Shown in pieces: positions 28,957 to 37,812 of a DNA stretch of 64,000 bases. Below the pieces are notes generated by a model. It worked only from the letters and a program-made list of their open reading frames with translations. It ran no database searches and was not told the DNA's origin. Position 1 is the stretch's first letter, and every line of letters begins with the position of its first letter. Made by a program: the position numbers and the translations under genes. The stretch covers positions 3,784,060 to 3,848,059 of the forward strand of contig CP048685.1 of the NCBI GenBank assembly GCA_015698285.1, read 5' to 3'. The stretch comes from Candidatus Nitronauta litoralis. Lineage in GTDB: Bacteria; Nitrospinota; Nitrospinia; Nitrospinales; Nitrospinaceae.

Positions 28957-30822
28957 ATGAAAAGGATTTCTACCCTTATCCTTCTGACTGTAACTCTTAT
29001 GGCAGCCTATGTCCAAGCCGCACCGGGAACACACGGCTTATCGCTATATGGACCTAAAGGCCTCAAATATGGCCCAAACGAGCCTTACCCCTATGCCAAC
29101 CCTGAAGCTCCCAAAGGAGGCCGGCTGGTTTTGGCTCAATTCGGAGCTTTCACAAAGCTCAATCCTCTTTCCTTGAAAGGTGTGCCAGCGGCAGGGTTGG
29201 GACAGCTCGTCTTTGAAACTCCAATGGACGGCTCCTTTTCGGACGAGGAACCCTTTTCTCAATATGGGCACCTGGTAGAGTCCGTCGAACTGGCAGAAGA
29301 CAGAATGAGCATGGTTTACCACATCCACCCTGAAGCAAAATTTTCAGATGGACACCCTGTAACCGCAGAGGACTTTGTATTCTCATGGGAGTTGATAAAA
29401 GACCCGGAATATCACCCCATGTACAAGCAATATTTTAAAGACATCAAACACGTTGAAGCCTTGGATGAGCACAGCGTTAAATATACGTTTGCTATTCTCA
29501 ATCAGGAATTGCCACTCATCACGGGACAAATGAGTATCCTGCCCAAACATGTTTATGGGCAAACAGGCAAAAAGTTTGGCTCGGATTTCGACGAGATGGC
29601 AGTGGGAAGCGGCCCCTATGTGATCGACAAGTTTGAATTCGGGAAATTCATCACTTACAAACGGAACCCCAACTGGTGGGCCAAGAACCTTGCAAAAAAC
29701 AAGGGCCGCTATAACTGGAATGAAGTCACCTGGCGGGTTTACCTGGACCAGGTTGCCATGCGGGAAGCACTAAAAGGCGGGGATTACGATGCAGACCAGA
29801 TTGCAAGTTCCCGCGACTGGGCACTGGATTTCAAAGGACCATTCATAAAAAAAGGCTACTACCTCAAAAAGGAACTAACCCACACTCGTGTTTCCGGTAT
29901 GCAGGGCTTTGCCTTCAACACGCGCAAACCAATTTTTAAAAGCCGCAAGGTACGGGCAGCACTGGCTTTGGCGTTCGATTTTGAATGGAGCAACACGAAT
30001 CTTTTTTACGGGCAATACACACGGCAGGATTGTTACTTCGATAACGATCCGGAAATGAAAGCGACCGGGCTTCCCAAAGGGAAGGTTAAAAAATTGCTAG
30101 CCGACCTAAAGGAAAAATACCCGAAGCATGTTCCCAAAACAGTTTTTACCAAGCCTGTAGGCGCACCTGGCCAAGGCCAACCAACATCCAAAAATATTGC
30201 ACTCGCAAAAAAACTTCTCGACTCTGCCGGGTGGAAGGTTGGAAAAGATGGCATTCGCACTAAAGGCAAAGATCGAATGAGCTTTACAATTATCCTGGCG
30301 AGTCCGCAATTTGAACGAATCGTAGAGCCGTACAAAAACAATCTAAAAAAGATCGGTGTCGAAATGAAAATCAAGGTCGTGCAGGTTGCTCAGTACGAAG
30401 AGCGTTTGCGCGAGTTTAAATTCGATATGATCGTAGCGAGCTATGGTCAAAGCCGGTCACCCGGAAATGAGCAGCGTGATATGTGGAAAAGTGATGCAGC
30501 GGACCAGTTGGGTTCGCGTAATTATGCGGGAATCAAAAACCCCGCTGTTGATGAACTGGTCGAAAAACTCATCGCTGCCACAACACGCGAAGACCTTGTC
30601 GCGGCTATTCAGGCTCTCGATAGGCTACTGACCCATCATTTTTTTATTGTTCCTCACTGGTACATTTCTTACGATCGGGTCATCCATTGGAACAAGTTTT
30701 CCGGTCCAGAAAATTATGCCTCCCGAAGCGGTTTTTTGCGAACCCTGCTGGAGTGGTGGTGGTGGGATGAAGACAAAGCCACAAGACTCGCCAAAGCGAT
30801 GAAAAGCGGGGAAGCTTTATAA
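28957..30822 (+). CDS. yejA: Peptide ABC transporter periplasmic binding protein, YejA-like
   Basis: A family 5 extracellular solute-binding protein of 621 residues with a Sec signal peptide (cleavage near VQA/APG, residue 21). The opening HGLSLYGPKGLKYGPN and the PKGGRLVLAQFG region match the YejA group. In enteric bacteria the Yej importer takes up oligopeptides, including the antibiotic microcin C. The gene ends before a hairpin at 30899-30923. The permease and ATPase genes (yejB, yejE, yejF) start only 2.2 kb farther on the same strand, with other genes between. Confidence 0.92.
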   Translation: MKRISTLILLTVTLMAAYVQAAPGTHGLSLYGPKGLKYGPNEPYPYANPEAPKGGRLVLAQFGAFTKLNPLSLKGVPAAGLGQLVFETPMDGSFSDEEPFSQYGHLVESVELAEDRMSMVYHIHPEAKFSDGHPVTAEDFVFSWELIKDPEYHPMYKQYFKDIKHVEALDEHSVKYTFAILNQELPLITGQMSILPKHVYGQTGKKFGSDFDEMAVGSGPYVIDKFEFGKFITYKRNPNWWAKNLAKNKGRYNWNEVTWRVYLDQVAMREALKGGDYDADQIASSRDWALDFKGPFIKKGYYLKKELTHTRVSGMQGFAFNTRKPIFKSRKVRAALALAFDFEWSNTNLFYGQYTRQDCYFDNDPEMKATGLPKGKVKKLLADLKEKYPKHVPKTVFTKPVGAPGQGQPTSKNIALAKKLLDSAGWKVGKDGIRTKGKDRMSFTIILASPQFERIVEPYKNNLKKIGVEMKIKVVQVAQYEERLREFKFDMIVASYGQSRSPGNEQRDMWKSDAADQLGSRNYAGIKNPAVDELVEKLIAATTREDLVAAIQALDRLLTHHFFIVPHWYISYDRVIHWNKFSGPENYASRSGFLRTLLEWWWWDEDKATRLAKAMKSGEAL

Positions 30823-30898
30823 TAATTCCCGCATTTCCAGGAAAACGCGGAGGGCCATTAAATTTACATTATTTTACATTTTCTCTCTTACTGTTTCT

Positions 30899-30923
30899 CC
30901 CTATAAAACAAGCTTTTGTAGGG
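30899..30923 (+). terminator. Hairpin after yejA, probable terminator
   Basis: CCCTATAAAA (30899-30908) pairs with TTTTGTAGGG (30914-30923), one G-T pair included, around a five-base loop. Only three T residues follow, so it is a weak intrinsic terminator or an mRNA end protector. The next gene starts about 200 bases later. Confidence 0.5.
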
Positions 30924-31118
30924 TTTCGTGGCCTAATCCTATTGAAGCCATAGGGCTTATAAGTTTTTGAAATAATATAATTTAGATGTATACTTAATGA
31001 AAATATACCTAAGGGTGTCCCATGTGGCCTTGGATCAGACCGCCCTTAAAACACCGGGTCTTGAAAACGCTAACCTCAAATAATTCAAAGGCTTAAGACC
31101 CTTTCCAAGGAGTAAGTC

Positions 31119-31493
31119 ATGGCAAAAATTCTGATTGTGGAAGATCACAATGGGACCCGGGTCACCCTGACACGTCGACTAAGTAAAAGTGGGCATGAAG
31201 TCACTACTGTTGCCACTGGTTATGATGGCGTCGAAAAGCTTCGCGAAGATGATTACGATCTGGTTCTTCTCGATTTTATGATGAAGGGTATGAACGGCAT
31301 ACACACGTTCGAGCAAATGAAAGAAATCCGCAACGACCTGCCATACATCATGGTCACCGCTTACGCCCACTCCGGCCTGGTTAAGGAGTTCATGGGAGAG
31401 GGAGGCGCTGACTTCATAGTTAAACCCTTCGGTGAAGATTTTGAAGAACGCATTAACCTGAACCTTGAGCGCCACTACGGCACTACGGCCTAA
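31119..31493 (+). CDS. Single-domain response regulator
   Basis: A receiver-only protein of 124 residues. The phosphorylation site is Asp52 in LVLLDFMMKG; Glu8 and Asp9 form the acidic pair, and VKPFGED holds the switch lysine. No output domain and no neighbouring kinase are present. AAGGAG lies before the ATG at about 6 bases. The leader contains a GGGTCTT/AAGACCC inverted repeat (31056-31062 with 31095-31101). It sits between yejA and yejB, so a link with the transporter or the Hsp20 gene is possible but unproved. Confidence 0.9.
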   Translation: MAKILIVEDHNGTRVTLTRRLSKSGHEVTTVATGYDGVEKLREDDYDLVLLDFMMKGMNGIHTFEQMKEIRNDLPYIMVTAYAHSGLVKEFMGEGGADFIVKPFGEDFEERINLNLERHYGTTA

Positions 31494-31539
31494 GTTCTTT
31501 CCAACGTTCTTCCCATCAATTAAAGCCAAAAATAAAACA

Positions 31540-31612
31540 CGACCCGCATCAGGCTGGAAATTTAAAAGAATTTCCAGAGGATGGGCAACAAACAAATTCC
31601 TGAAACGGGTCG
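31540..31612. ncRNA. Multi-stem structured element in a convergent gap
   Basis: CGACCCG (31540-31546) pairs with CGGGTCG (31606-31612); TCAGG (31549-31553) with CCTGA (31599-31603); and CTGGAAATT (31554-31562) with AATTTCCAG (31569-31577), all perfectly. The result is a closed two-part stem carrying an inner hairpin. Read on the minus strand, the element is followed by a T-rich tract, so it could end the gene at 31623-31931. It may instead be a processed small RNA; neither is shown. Confidence 0.45.
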
Positions 31613-31622
31613 AGTGATTTAC

Positions 31623-31931
31623 CTAGGAAGCTTTGCCACGATCATGGTCATAGTCGTAGGACTTTGTCTCCTGGATAAAATCGAAATGTCGAGTAAAACC
31701 CTCCATCTCATCAGGTGCCGCTTCCTCGGTTGAAATATTTCGGGTACGGCCTTCGCCAGACCCCATACTCGTCAGATTGTCAGCAGGCCCCCGCCATTGT
31801 TCTTCTACAGACGGAGCAGTCCACACTGCATGACGATCCAACATGTTTACTTTAACTTCATCCGCAAATGCGGTTCCGAGGCTCAGAACACAAAAGAAAA
31901 GGGCAATTGACAGTACACTCAGTTTTTTCAT
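31623..31931 (-). CDS. Small secreted protein of unknown function
   Basis: An unrecognised 102-residue protein with a clear Sec signal peptide (MKKLSVLSIALFF, cleavage near AFA/DEV, residue 23). The mature part is about 79 residues, acidic, and has no cysteines; it contains WTAPSVEEQWRGPADN and a His/Asp-rich tail (SYDYDHDRGKAS). AGGAGG lies just before the ATG. A 30-residue membrane peptide gene lies 64 bases upstream on the same strand, and Hsp20 beyond that. The nearby convergent element could act as its terminator. Confidence 0.72.
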   Translation of the reverse strand: MKKLSVLSIALFFCVLSLGTAFADEVKVNMLDRHAVWTAPSVEEQWRGPADNLTSMGSGEGRTRNISTEEAAPDEMEGFTRHFDFIQETKSYDYDHDRGKAS

Positions 31932-31995
31932 GACAATCCTCCTTTAATTTTATAAACGGATTATTGTTTCATAATTTCAATGATTGAAATGGCTG

Positions 31996-32088
31996 CTATT
32001 TTTGAAAAATTCCGGAGCCGAAAATCGCAAAAAACCCCATGGCTGCCAGCCCGGCCATAACAGCCATTAACATGGCATCAGTAACCAT
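31996..32088 (-). CDS. 30-residue single-span membrane peptide
   Basis: A small open reading frame: MVTDAMLMAVMAGLAAMG... ending FQK. It is nearly all hydrophobic over residues 5-28, enough for one membrane span, with Met in five positions. Translation is well supported: a perfect AGGAGGG lies six bases before the ATG. It lies between Hsp20 and the secreted 102-residue protein, all on the minus strand, and may belong to their operon. I know of no family match. It could be a regulator or subunit of a membrane complex; this is inference. Confidence 0.6.
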   Translation of the reverse strand: MVTDAMLMAVMAGLAAMGFFAIFGSGIFQK

Positions 32089-32202
32089 ATTTTCCCTCCT
32101 GATTATATTTAAAGTTGAGAAGATTTCTGCTTTAGAGAGAGGAGTTTCTTCAGGGCACAGAACTTCCATGCCCAAAATACTCTCTGAGCAAAATACTGCC
32201 CT

Positions 32203-32706
32203 TTAAACCTGGACAGGAATCTTTCTCACGCTTTCTTTTGCTTTTTGTGTTTTTGGAAGCTTGATGCTTAATACCCCATTGGCGTAAGAGGCATTAATTT
32301 TATCTTCTTCCACTTCCTTAGCTAAAATAATTCGCCGATAGAACTTTCCACAAATGGATTCCTTGTGGTGATAATGCATATTTTCACATTCCAGAGTGGG
32401 TTTCTTTTCACCTTTCAGAACAAGGATACCTTCCGAAAAAGTAACGTCGATATCCTTTTCAGCCACACCTGGAAGTTCGGCAATTACATGAACCATTTCA
32501 TCCGTTTCCGCCAGGTCAACCCTGGGCGCAAACGTCAAATGGCTGGTGCCGGTTTTGGAACCCTCATGACCATATGTTTTTTCACTGTGTGAATCAAAAA
32601 AGAGTCCCGTCCCTCTAAACAGGGAAGACAACCATCGTTCCACTTCATTGGAGATAGTCTCACCACTTCTATTCAAAGAAATGGGGACCAGGGTAGAGCT
32701 GTTCAT
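32203..32706 (-). CDS. Hsp20/alpha-crystallin small heat-shock protein
   Basis: A holdase of 167 residues that binds unfolding proteins without ATP. The alpha-crystallin domain spans about 58-155 (APRVDLAETDE, VIAELPGVAEKDI, and the conserved ANGVLSIKLPK); the C-terminal IPV (residues 163-165) is the I-x-I/V-like tail that links dimers. AAAGGAGG lies just before the ATG. No CIRCE or sigma-32 box was seen upstream. It diverges from yejB, with a 312-base gap between. Confidence 0.93.
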   Translation of the reverse strand: MNSSTLVPISLNRSGETISNEVERWLSSLFRGTGLFFDSHSEKTYGHEGSKTGTSHLTFAPRVDLAETDEMVHVIAELPGVAEKDIDVTFSEGILVLKGEKKPTLECENMHYHHKESICGKFYRRIILAKEVEEDKINASYANGVLSIKLPKTQKAKESVRKIPVQV

Positions 32707-33018
32707 AACAGCCTCCTTTCTTCAAATAAATGTTGTGAATTTTCGAGAAAAACCACCAAATAATTACTTGCTAAATTTATTGGCAGTTTCTCTCATTCCT
32801 CTTGAAAAAAATAAAACTGAAATTTAATCAGTCAAGCCCGGGAAAATTAAAACTTTTTAATTTTTTAACCTGGTGTCAGAATTTCCATTTCATTTCAACC
32901 TGCCCTGAATTACTGTTAATCTCAACAGCCCAGACCTTCCTTATGATAAAATTTCAGGATTGACTGAATCTGGTTAAAAAATACCAGGTCGAACACCTCT
33001 TCCCGGTTTGATTTTCAT
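32707..33018. promoter_or_regulatory. Divergent control region between hsp20 and yejB
   Basis: No open reading frame is seen. The gap contains a perfect 10-base AT-only inverted repeat, AAAATTAAAA (32843-32852) and TTTTAATTTT (32855-32864), with a two-base centre. It must carry promoters for both directions. I could not assign clear -35/-10 boxes. Confidence 0.4.
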
Positions 33019-34161
33019 ATGCTCAGTTACATCATCCGCCGACTTTTGTTAATGATTCCGACACTGATCGGAATCCTGACGATCACTTTCATCGTTATTC
33101 AATTTGTCCCAGGCGGTCCTATCGATCAGATGAAATCCCTGTTACGAGGGCATTCCGGCGTTATCGGTGAAGCCGGAGGCGGATCTTCCCTGACTCAGTC
33201 AACCAACAAAGCGCAGGAAATGGATCCCCGCCATTTTGAAGCACTCAAGCGAATCTATCATCTCGATCGTCCCCTCTGGGAACGCTATCTTCGTACCTTT
33301 CTCTGGTATTCACCCAAGGAACAAAGTGGTACATTCACGGAACGGTTCTTCAATCGTGACAACTGGGAAGGATTTCTCATCTTTAAATTCGGGGATTCTT
33401 TTTACAGGAACAAATCTGTCCTCCAGCTTATTAAAGAAAAACTGCCGGTTTCTGTTTCTCTCGGGGTTATCAGTTTTTTCACCACTTACATCGCCTGTAT
33501 TATTCTTGGGATCGCCAAAGCGGTCAAAAGCGGAACCCCTTTTGATACTACCTCCAGCTTTCTAGTCCTGATAGGTTACAGTACCCCTGGCTTTGTACTT
33601 GGGATCCTGTTCATCGTTTTGCTTGGCCCGGGTGACGGTGCCATTGCACATTGGATACCTCTGTCCGGCCTGACCTCTGCCGGAACTCCAGGGTATGAAA
33701 GCTGGACCCTTTGGGAAAAGTTCGTCGACTATCTGCACCACCTGGCAGCGCCTCTCTTATGCTTCATGATCGGGAGTTTCGCCACGCTGACCATTCTCAC
33801 AAAAAACTCTATCATTGAAGAAATGCACAAGCAGTACGTCCTGACCGCTCGTGCAAAAGGCCTGACCGAAAAAAGAGTTCTCTACAAACACGTTTTAAAA
33901 AATGCCCTGATCCCTTTAATCACAGGATTTCCCATAGGGTTCCTGGCTATGTTTTTTACAGGGTCACTTTTAATAGAACAGATCTTTTCATTAAACGGTC
34001 TCGGGCTACTTTCTTATGAAGCCGTCATTCAACGGGATTACCCTATTGTTCTCGGTTCGCTTTTTATTTTCTCCTTGTTGACGCTGGTGGGTCAATTATT
34101 GACCGATATCTCCTATGTGTTGATTGACCGCAGGATCACCTTTGATGAGTCACAAGTCTGA
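33019..34161 (+). CDS. yejB: Peptide ABC transporter permease, YejB-like
   Basis: A 380-residue inner-membrane permease of the DppB/OppB type. The N-terminal span (MLSYIIRRLLLMIPTLIG) is followed by a large periplasmic loop, then five more segments. The EAA loop reads KQYVLTARAKGLTEKRVLYKHVLKN, and the end (GLLSYEAVIQRDYPIVLGS) matches YejB. At 380 residues it is a little longer than the enteric protein. It is followed by yejE two bases after its stop, and by yejF. The operon is separated from yejA by about 2.2 kb. Confidence 0.93.
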   Translation: MLSYIIRRLLLMIPTLIGILTITFIVIQFVPGGPIDQMKSLLRGHSGVIGEAGGGSSLTQSTNKAQEMDPRHFEALKRIYHLDRPLWERYLRTFLWYSPKEQSGTFTERFFNRDNWEGFLIFKFGDSFYRNKSVLQLIKEKLPVSVSLGVISFFTTYIACIILGIAKAVKSGTPFDTTSSFLVLIGYSTPGFVLGILFIVLLGPGDGAIAHWIPLSGLTSAGTPGYESWTLWEKFVDYLHHLAAPLLCFMIGSFATLTILTKNSIIEEMHKQYVLTARAKGLTEKRVLYKHVLKNALIPLITGFPIGFLAMFFTGSLLIEQIFSLNGLGLLSYEAVIQRDYPIVLGSLFIFSLLTLVGQLLTDISYVLIDRRITFDESQV

Positions 34162-34163
34162 CC

Positions 34164-35513
34164 ATGATCAGCAAAGACCTTTCACTCAAACTGGATCGCT
34201 TTAAGGCAGACCGCCGAGCCTGGTACAGTTTCACAATACTCACCTTTTTATTTCTAATCTCCCTCCCGGCCGAACTTCTCTGCAATATCCGCCCCCTGGT
34301 GATGACGGTAGACGGGAAGTGGTATTTCCCCATTGCCTTTACCTACTCCTGGAAAGATTTTGGTGGAGAGAGCCCCGCAGAACCGGATTATAAATCCAGA
34401 GAATTCATCCAATTATTTGGCACTACTTTTGACGAGCAAGAGCAGGACTCATTACCCTCTCCTATTCAAAGCACACCTGAAGAATCTGCGATGTCCCTGG
34501 ATGATTTTGAAGAAGAGTTTTCGACGGAAGAATCCGCAGATGAATCTGGGGGAATGGGGTTAAATTTCGGGGATTTTGACGAAACTGAAGAACCCACACT
34601 TTTCATCATTGAGATGTCAGACTTCGATGAAGATACCAACAGTGAAATTACCGATGCTGCCTTTTCTTCAACAACCACAGCATCCAAAAAGCAGGAGCGG
34701 GATGTCTGGATGCTGTGGCCACCCATCCGCTATGATTACAAATATATTCCATCCGAGAGTAAAGCGGGACAAGTCGCACTCGCATCTCCAGTCGAAACGT
34801 TTTCTCCGCATCTTGAACAGACTTTACCTTCCTCATGGGTAGACGGTCATTACCTCGGAACAGATGACCGGGGACGTGATGTGTTAGCCAGACTGATTTA
34901 TGGATTCCGGATCTCCATGGTATTCGGTCTTTCGCTTGCGATTACCGGGACCCTTATTGGCTGCCTGCTGGGGGGTATTCAGGGATATTTCGGCGGCTGG
35001 GTGGATCTCATAGGTCAACGCCTGACCGAAATATGGGGATCCATGCCACGCCTTTACATCCTGATTATTTTGAGCGCGCTACTGACACCCTCCGGACTCC
35101 TTCTATTTATGATCCTCAACCTGACAGCCTGGATGGGTATCGCCGCGTATATTCGTGCAGAATTTTTGAAGAGCCGCAACCTTGAATACGTCAAAGCAGC
35201 CAGAGCTCTGGGGGTTTCCAACTTTTCAATCATGAAAAACCACATCCTCCCAAACTCACTCACACCAGTCATCACCTTTTTCCCCTTTGAAGTGACAGCC
35301 GGAATCCTGGCGCTTGTGAGTCTGGATTTTCTTAACCTTGGAGTCCCAAGTCCCGCTCCAAGCATTGGTGAATTACTGGCCCAGGGAAAAACCAATCTCC
35401 AGGCATTGTGGATTCTGCTGCCAACATTTTTTGTTTTGACCACGACCCTGACTTTGCTAACGTTTGTCGGCGATGGTATCCGAAATGCGTTCGATCCCAA
35501 AAAATCGGTATAA
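34164..35513 (+). CDS. yejE: Peptide ABC transporter permease, YejE-like, with acidic insert
   Basis: A 449-residue permease, about 100 residues longer than the enteric YejE. TM1 (about 20-40) is followed by the usual YFPIAFTYSWKDFGGE stretch. Then comes an insert at roughly 86-180 with about 28 acidic residues, many Ser and Thr, and almost no aliphatics. The normal sequence resumes at LWPPIRYDY and GTDDRGRDVLARLIYG. The EAA loop appears later in the VKAARALGVSNF region. The insert would lie in the periplasm. Both flanks align as one continuous frame, so it is a real insertion, not a frameshift. Confidence 0.93.
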   Translation: MISKDLSLKLDRFKADRRAWYSFTILTFLFLISLPAELLCNIRPLVMTVDGKWYFPIAFTYSWKDFGGESPAEPDYKSREFIQLFGTTFDEQEQDSLPSPIQSTPEESAMSLDDFEEEFSTEESADESGGMGLNFGDFDETEEPTLFIIEMSDFDEDTNSEITDAAFSSTTTASKKQERDVWMLWPPIRYDYKYIPSESKAGQVALASPVETFSPHLEQTLPSSWVDGHYLGTDDRGRDVLARLIYGFRISMVFGLSLAITGTLIGCLLGGIQGYFGGWVDLIGQRLTEIWGSMPRLYILIILSALLTPSGLLLFMILNLTAWMGIAAYIRAEFLKSRNLEYVKAARALGVSNFSIMKNHILPNSLTPVITFFPFEVTAGILALVSLDFLNLGVPSPAPSIGELLAQGKTNLQALWILLPTFFVLTTTLTLLTFVGDGIRNAFDPKKSV

Positions 35514-35527
35514 GCGAGAACACGTCC

Positions 35528-37540
35528 ATGCTCAAAGTTGAAAATTTAAAAACACATTTCAAGGTCGGGTTCGACAAAACCGCACGGGCTGTTGACGGTA
35601 TCTCCTTTGAACTGGAATCCGGAAAAACGCTGGCCATGGTTGGGGAGTCAGGATGCGGCAAATCCCAGACAGCTCTCTCCATCATGAGGCTGGTCGCAGA
35701 AAACGGATTTCACCCTGAAGGCAGAATTCTGATGGAGGGACGCGACCTTTTCAGTCTCGATGAAGATGAAATGCGGTCCATTCGTGGCAATGACATCGCC
35801 ATGATTTTCCAGGAACCGATGACTTCACTCAATCCCCTTTACAAGGTAGGCAATCAACTTGAGGAACCTCTTCGATTGCACCGGCAAATGCAAAAGGGAC
35901 CAGCACGGCAAACCGCCATTGAGCTTCTGGATCAGGTGGGCATCCCCGACCCGGAACGTCGCATCGACACCTACCCCCATGAACTTTCCGGCGGAATGAA
36001 ACAACGCGTGATGATTGCAATGGCACTGGCCTGCGAACCAAAAGTCCTGATCGCCGATGAGCCAACGACCGCCCTTGATGTCACTATTCAAGCCCAGGTC
36101 CTTCGGTTGATGTCTGACCTTCAACAGCAGAAGGGCATGGCTATTCTTCTCATCACCCATGACATGGGTATTGTCAACCAGATGGCCGATAACGTCAGCA
36201 TCATGTATGCCGGAAAAATTGTCGAGCAGGGGACTCGCGAACAGGTCTTTTCTCAAATGGGACACCCCTACACCCGGCGTCTGCTGGACTCCATTCCTAA
36301 ATCTGGAGACTCGCCTTACTTACTCAATACTATACCGGGTCTTGTTCCACCGGCAACGGAGTACGGAACGGGGTGTCGTTTTGCTGATCGTTGCGAATAC
36401 ACGTTCGATGATTGCCACACGATAGACCCTGAGGAGATTCCTCTCGAACCTGGGCATCGAGTGTCTTGTCTGTTACATGAATCGGAAAAAGAATTTCCAA
36501 AACTGGAGAGCGAGGAACGCCAACCTGCCCCGTCTAAAAAAATTGAAAATGACAACCTGATCTCTATCCGAAACGTAAAAACCTGGTTCCCTGTTCATAA
36601 GGGGGTTTTCCGACGGGTGGCAAATTACGTCAAGGCTGTAGACAATATAGATCTTGATATCAAGCGTGGCTCTACCGTTGCGCTGGTCGGTGAGTCCGGG
36701 TGCGGCAAAACCACTTTAGGAGAATCCATCCTGCGCCTCAACCGTGAGGTCCGTGGCCAGATCACGTTCGACGGAAAGCAGGTAATGGACCTGGATTCGG
36801 GAGATCTAAAAGATATGCGGCAGCATATGCAGATCGTGTTTCAGGACCCTTATGGTTCACTATCCCCGCGTATGCGTATTTTCGAAATTGTGGGTGAAGG
36901 CCTGAAAATCCATTACCCAGAAATAAAAGGTGCTGAATTACGAAAAAAAATTGATGACGTGCTGGAAGAGGTCGGGCTTCATGCTTCCGTAGCCGACCGT
37001 TACCCGCATGAATTTTCCGGAGGACAGCGTCAACGCATCAGTATTGCCCGGGCCCTGATCCTGGAGCCGGAATTCCTCGTATTGGATGAACCCACGAGTG
37101 CTTTGGACGTTTCGGTTCAGGCACAGGTTCTTAATTTATTACGCGACTTGCAATCACGGCGTGGACTCACCTACCTGTTCATCACTCACAATTTGAATGT
37201 TGTTGAGTATATTGCGGATCAAGTGGCCATCATGTACCTTGGACGGGTTGTCGAATATAGTAATGTGAAAAACCTGTTTGCAAACCCGAGACACCCCTAT
37301 ACCCGATCGTTACTGGAAGCCGTACCTTCCCTTGGGGAACGCGTCCCCTTCAAGACCATCGTCGGCGATGTCCCCTCCCCTCTAAACCCGCCACCCGGGT
37401 GCCACTTCCATCCACGCTGCCCTATTTACCTGGCAGAACAAGAAGGTTCACCTTTGCAGCAAAACTGTAAAAATGTCTACCCAGAAGAAACACCTTTAGA
37501 ATCCGGTTACGCCAGATGCCACGCAGTGGATAAGCCATAA
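35528..37540 (+). CDS. yejF: Peptide ABC transporter ATPase, YejF-like (two ABC domains)
   Basis: A 670-residue ATPase with two fused ABC cassettes. First: Walker [10 protein letters not shown], signature LSGGMKQR, Walker [12 protein letters not shown]. Second: [28 protein letters not shown]. Each cassette ends with an oligopeptide-transporter Cys tail ([10 protein letters not shown] and [10 protein letters not shown]). I use the ATG at 35528 because the upstream in-frame extension overlaps yejE. The gap from yejE is 14 bases. One YejF serves both permeases. Confidence 0.95.
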   Translation: MLKVENLKTHFKVGFDKTARAVDGISFELESGKTLAMVGESGCGKSQTALSIMRLVAENGFHPEGRILMEGRDLFSLDEDEMRSIRGNDIAMIFQEPMTSLNPLYKVGNQLEEPLRLHRQMQKGPARQTAIELLDQVGIPDPERRIDTYPHELSGGMKQRVMIAMALACEPKVLIADEPTTALDVTIQAQVLRLMSDLQQQKGMAILLITHDMGIVNQMADNVSIMYAGKIVEQGTREQVFSQMGHPYTRRLLDSIPKSGDSPYLLNTIPGLVPPATEYGTGCRFADRCEYTFDDCHTIDPEEIPLEPGHRVSCLLHESEKEFPKLESEERQPAPSKKIENDNLISIRNVKTWFPVHKGVFRRVANYVKAVDNIDLDIKRGSTVALVGESGCGKTTLGESILRLNREVRGQITFDGKQVMDLDSGDLKDMRQHMQIVFQDPYGSLSPRMRIFEIVGEGLKIHYPEIKGAELRKKIDDVLEEVGLHASVADRYPHEFSGGQRQRISIARALILEPEFLVLDEPTSALDVSVQAQVLNLLRDLQSRRGLTYLFITHNLNVVEYIADQVAIMYLGRVVEYSNVKNLFANPRHPYTRSLLEAVPSLGERVPFKTIVGDVPSPLNPPPGCHFHPRCPIYLAEQEGSPLQQNCKNVYPEETPLESGYARCHAVDKP

Positions 37541-37765
37541 CCTGTTCTCAAATGTAGTGGCCTCAATATTAAATATCAGAAATAAAATCCCCGAGAGGTA
37601 GAATTCCCAAATTATTTTTTCAAAACATGTGATTACTGTTCATGATTTACTGCTTTGAAAAATATGCGATTTTTCTTTCCTTTGCAAATTACATCTTCTG
37701 TTGATGTCTTTAGGCCGGGTCAGGTTATCGTTGAAATCTGTCAGGCATATAGCTACACTTAGTCG

Positions 37766-37783
37766 CCTTATCCACGGATAAGG
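37766..37783. promoter_or_regulatory. 18-base palindrome upstream of the TPR lipoprotein gene
   Basis: CCTTATCC-AC-GGATAAGG is a perfect inverted repeat (8-base arms, two-base centre) ending about 30 bases before the ATG at 37813. It could be an operator or a hairpin near the 5' end of the mRNA. No regulator is identified. Confidence 0.4.
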
Positions 37784-37812
37784 TATCGATCTTCAATGTG
37801 GTGCTATGGGTT

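Noticed and set aside
35408-35527. Upstream extension of the yejF frame
   Set aside because: It overlaps the end of yejE in another frame, and the ABC domain begins right at the ATG at 35528.
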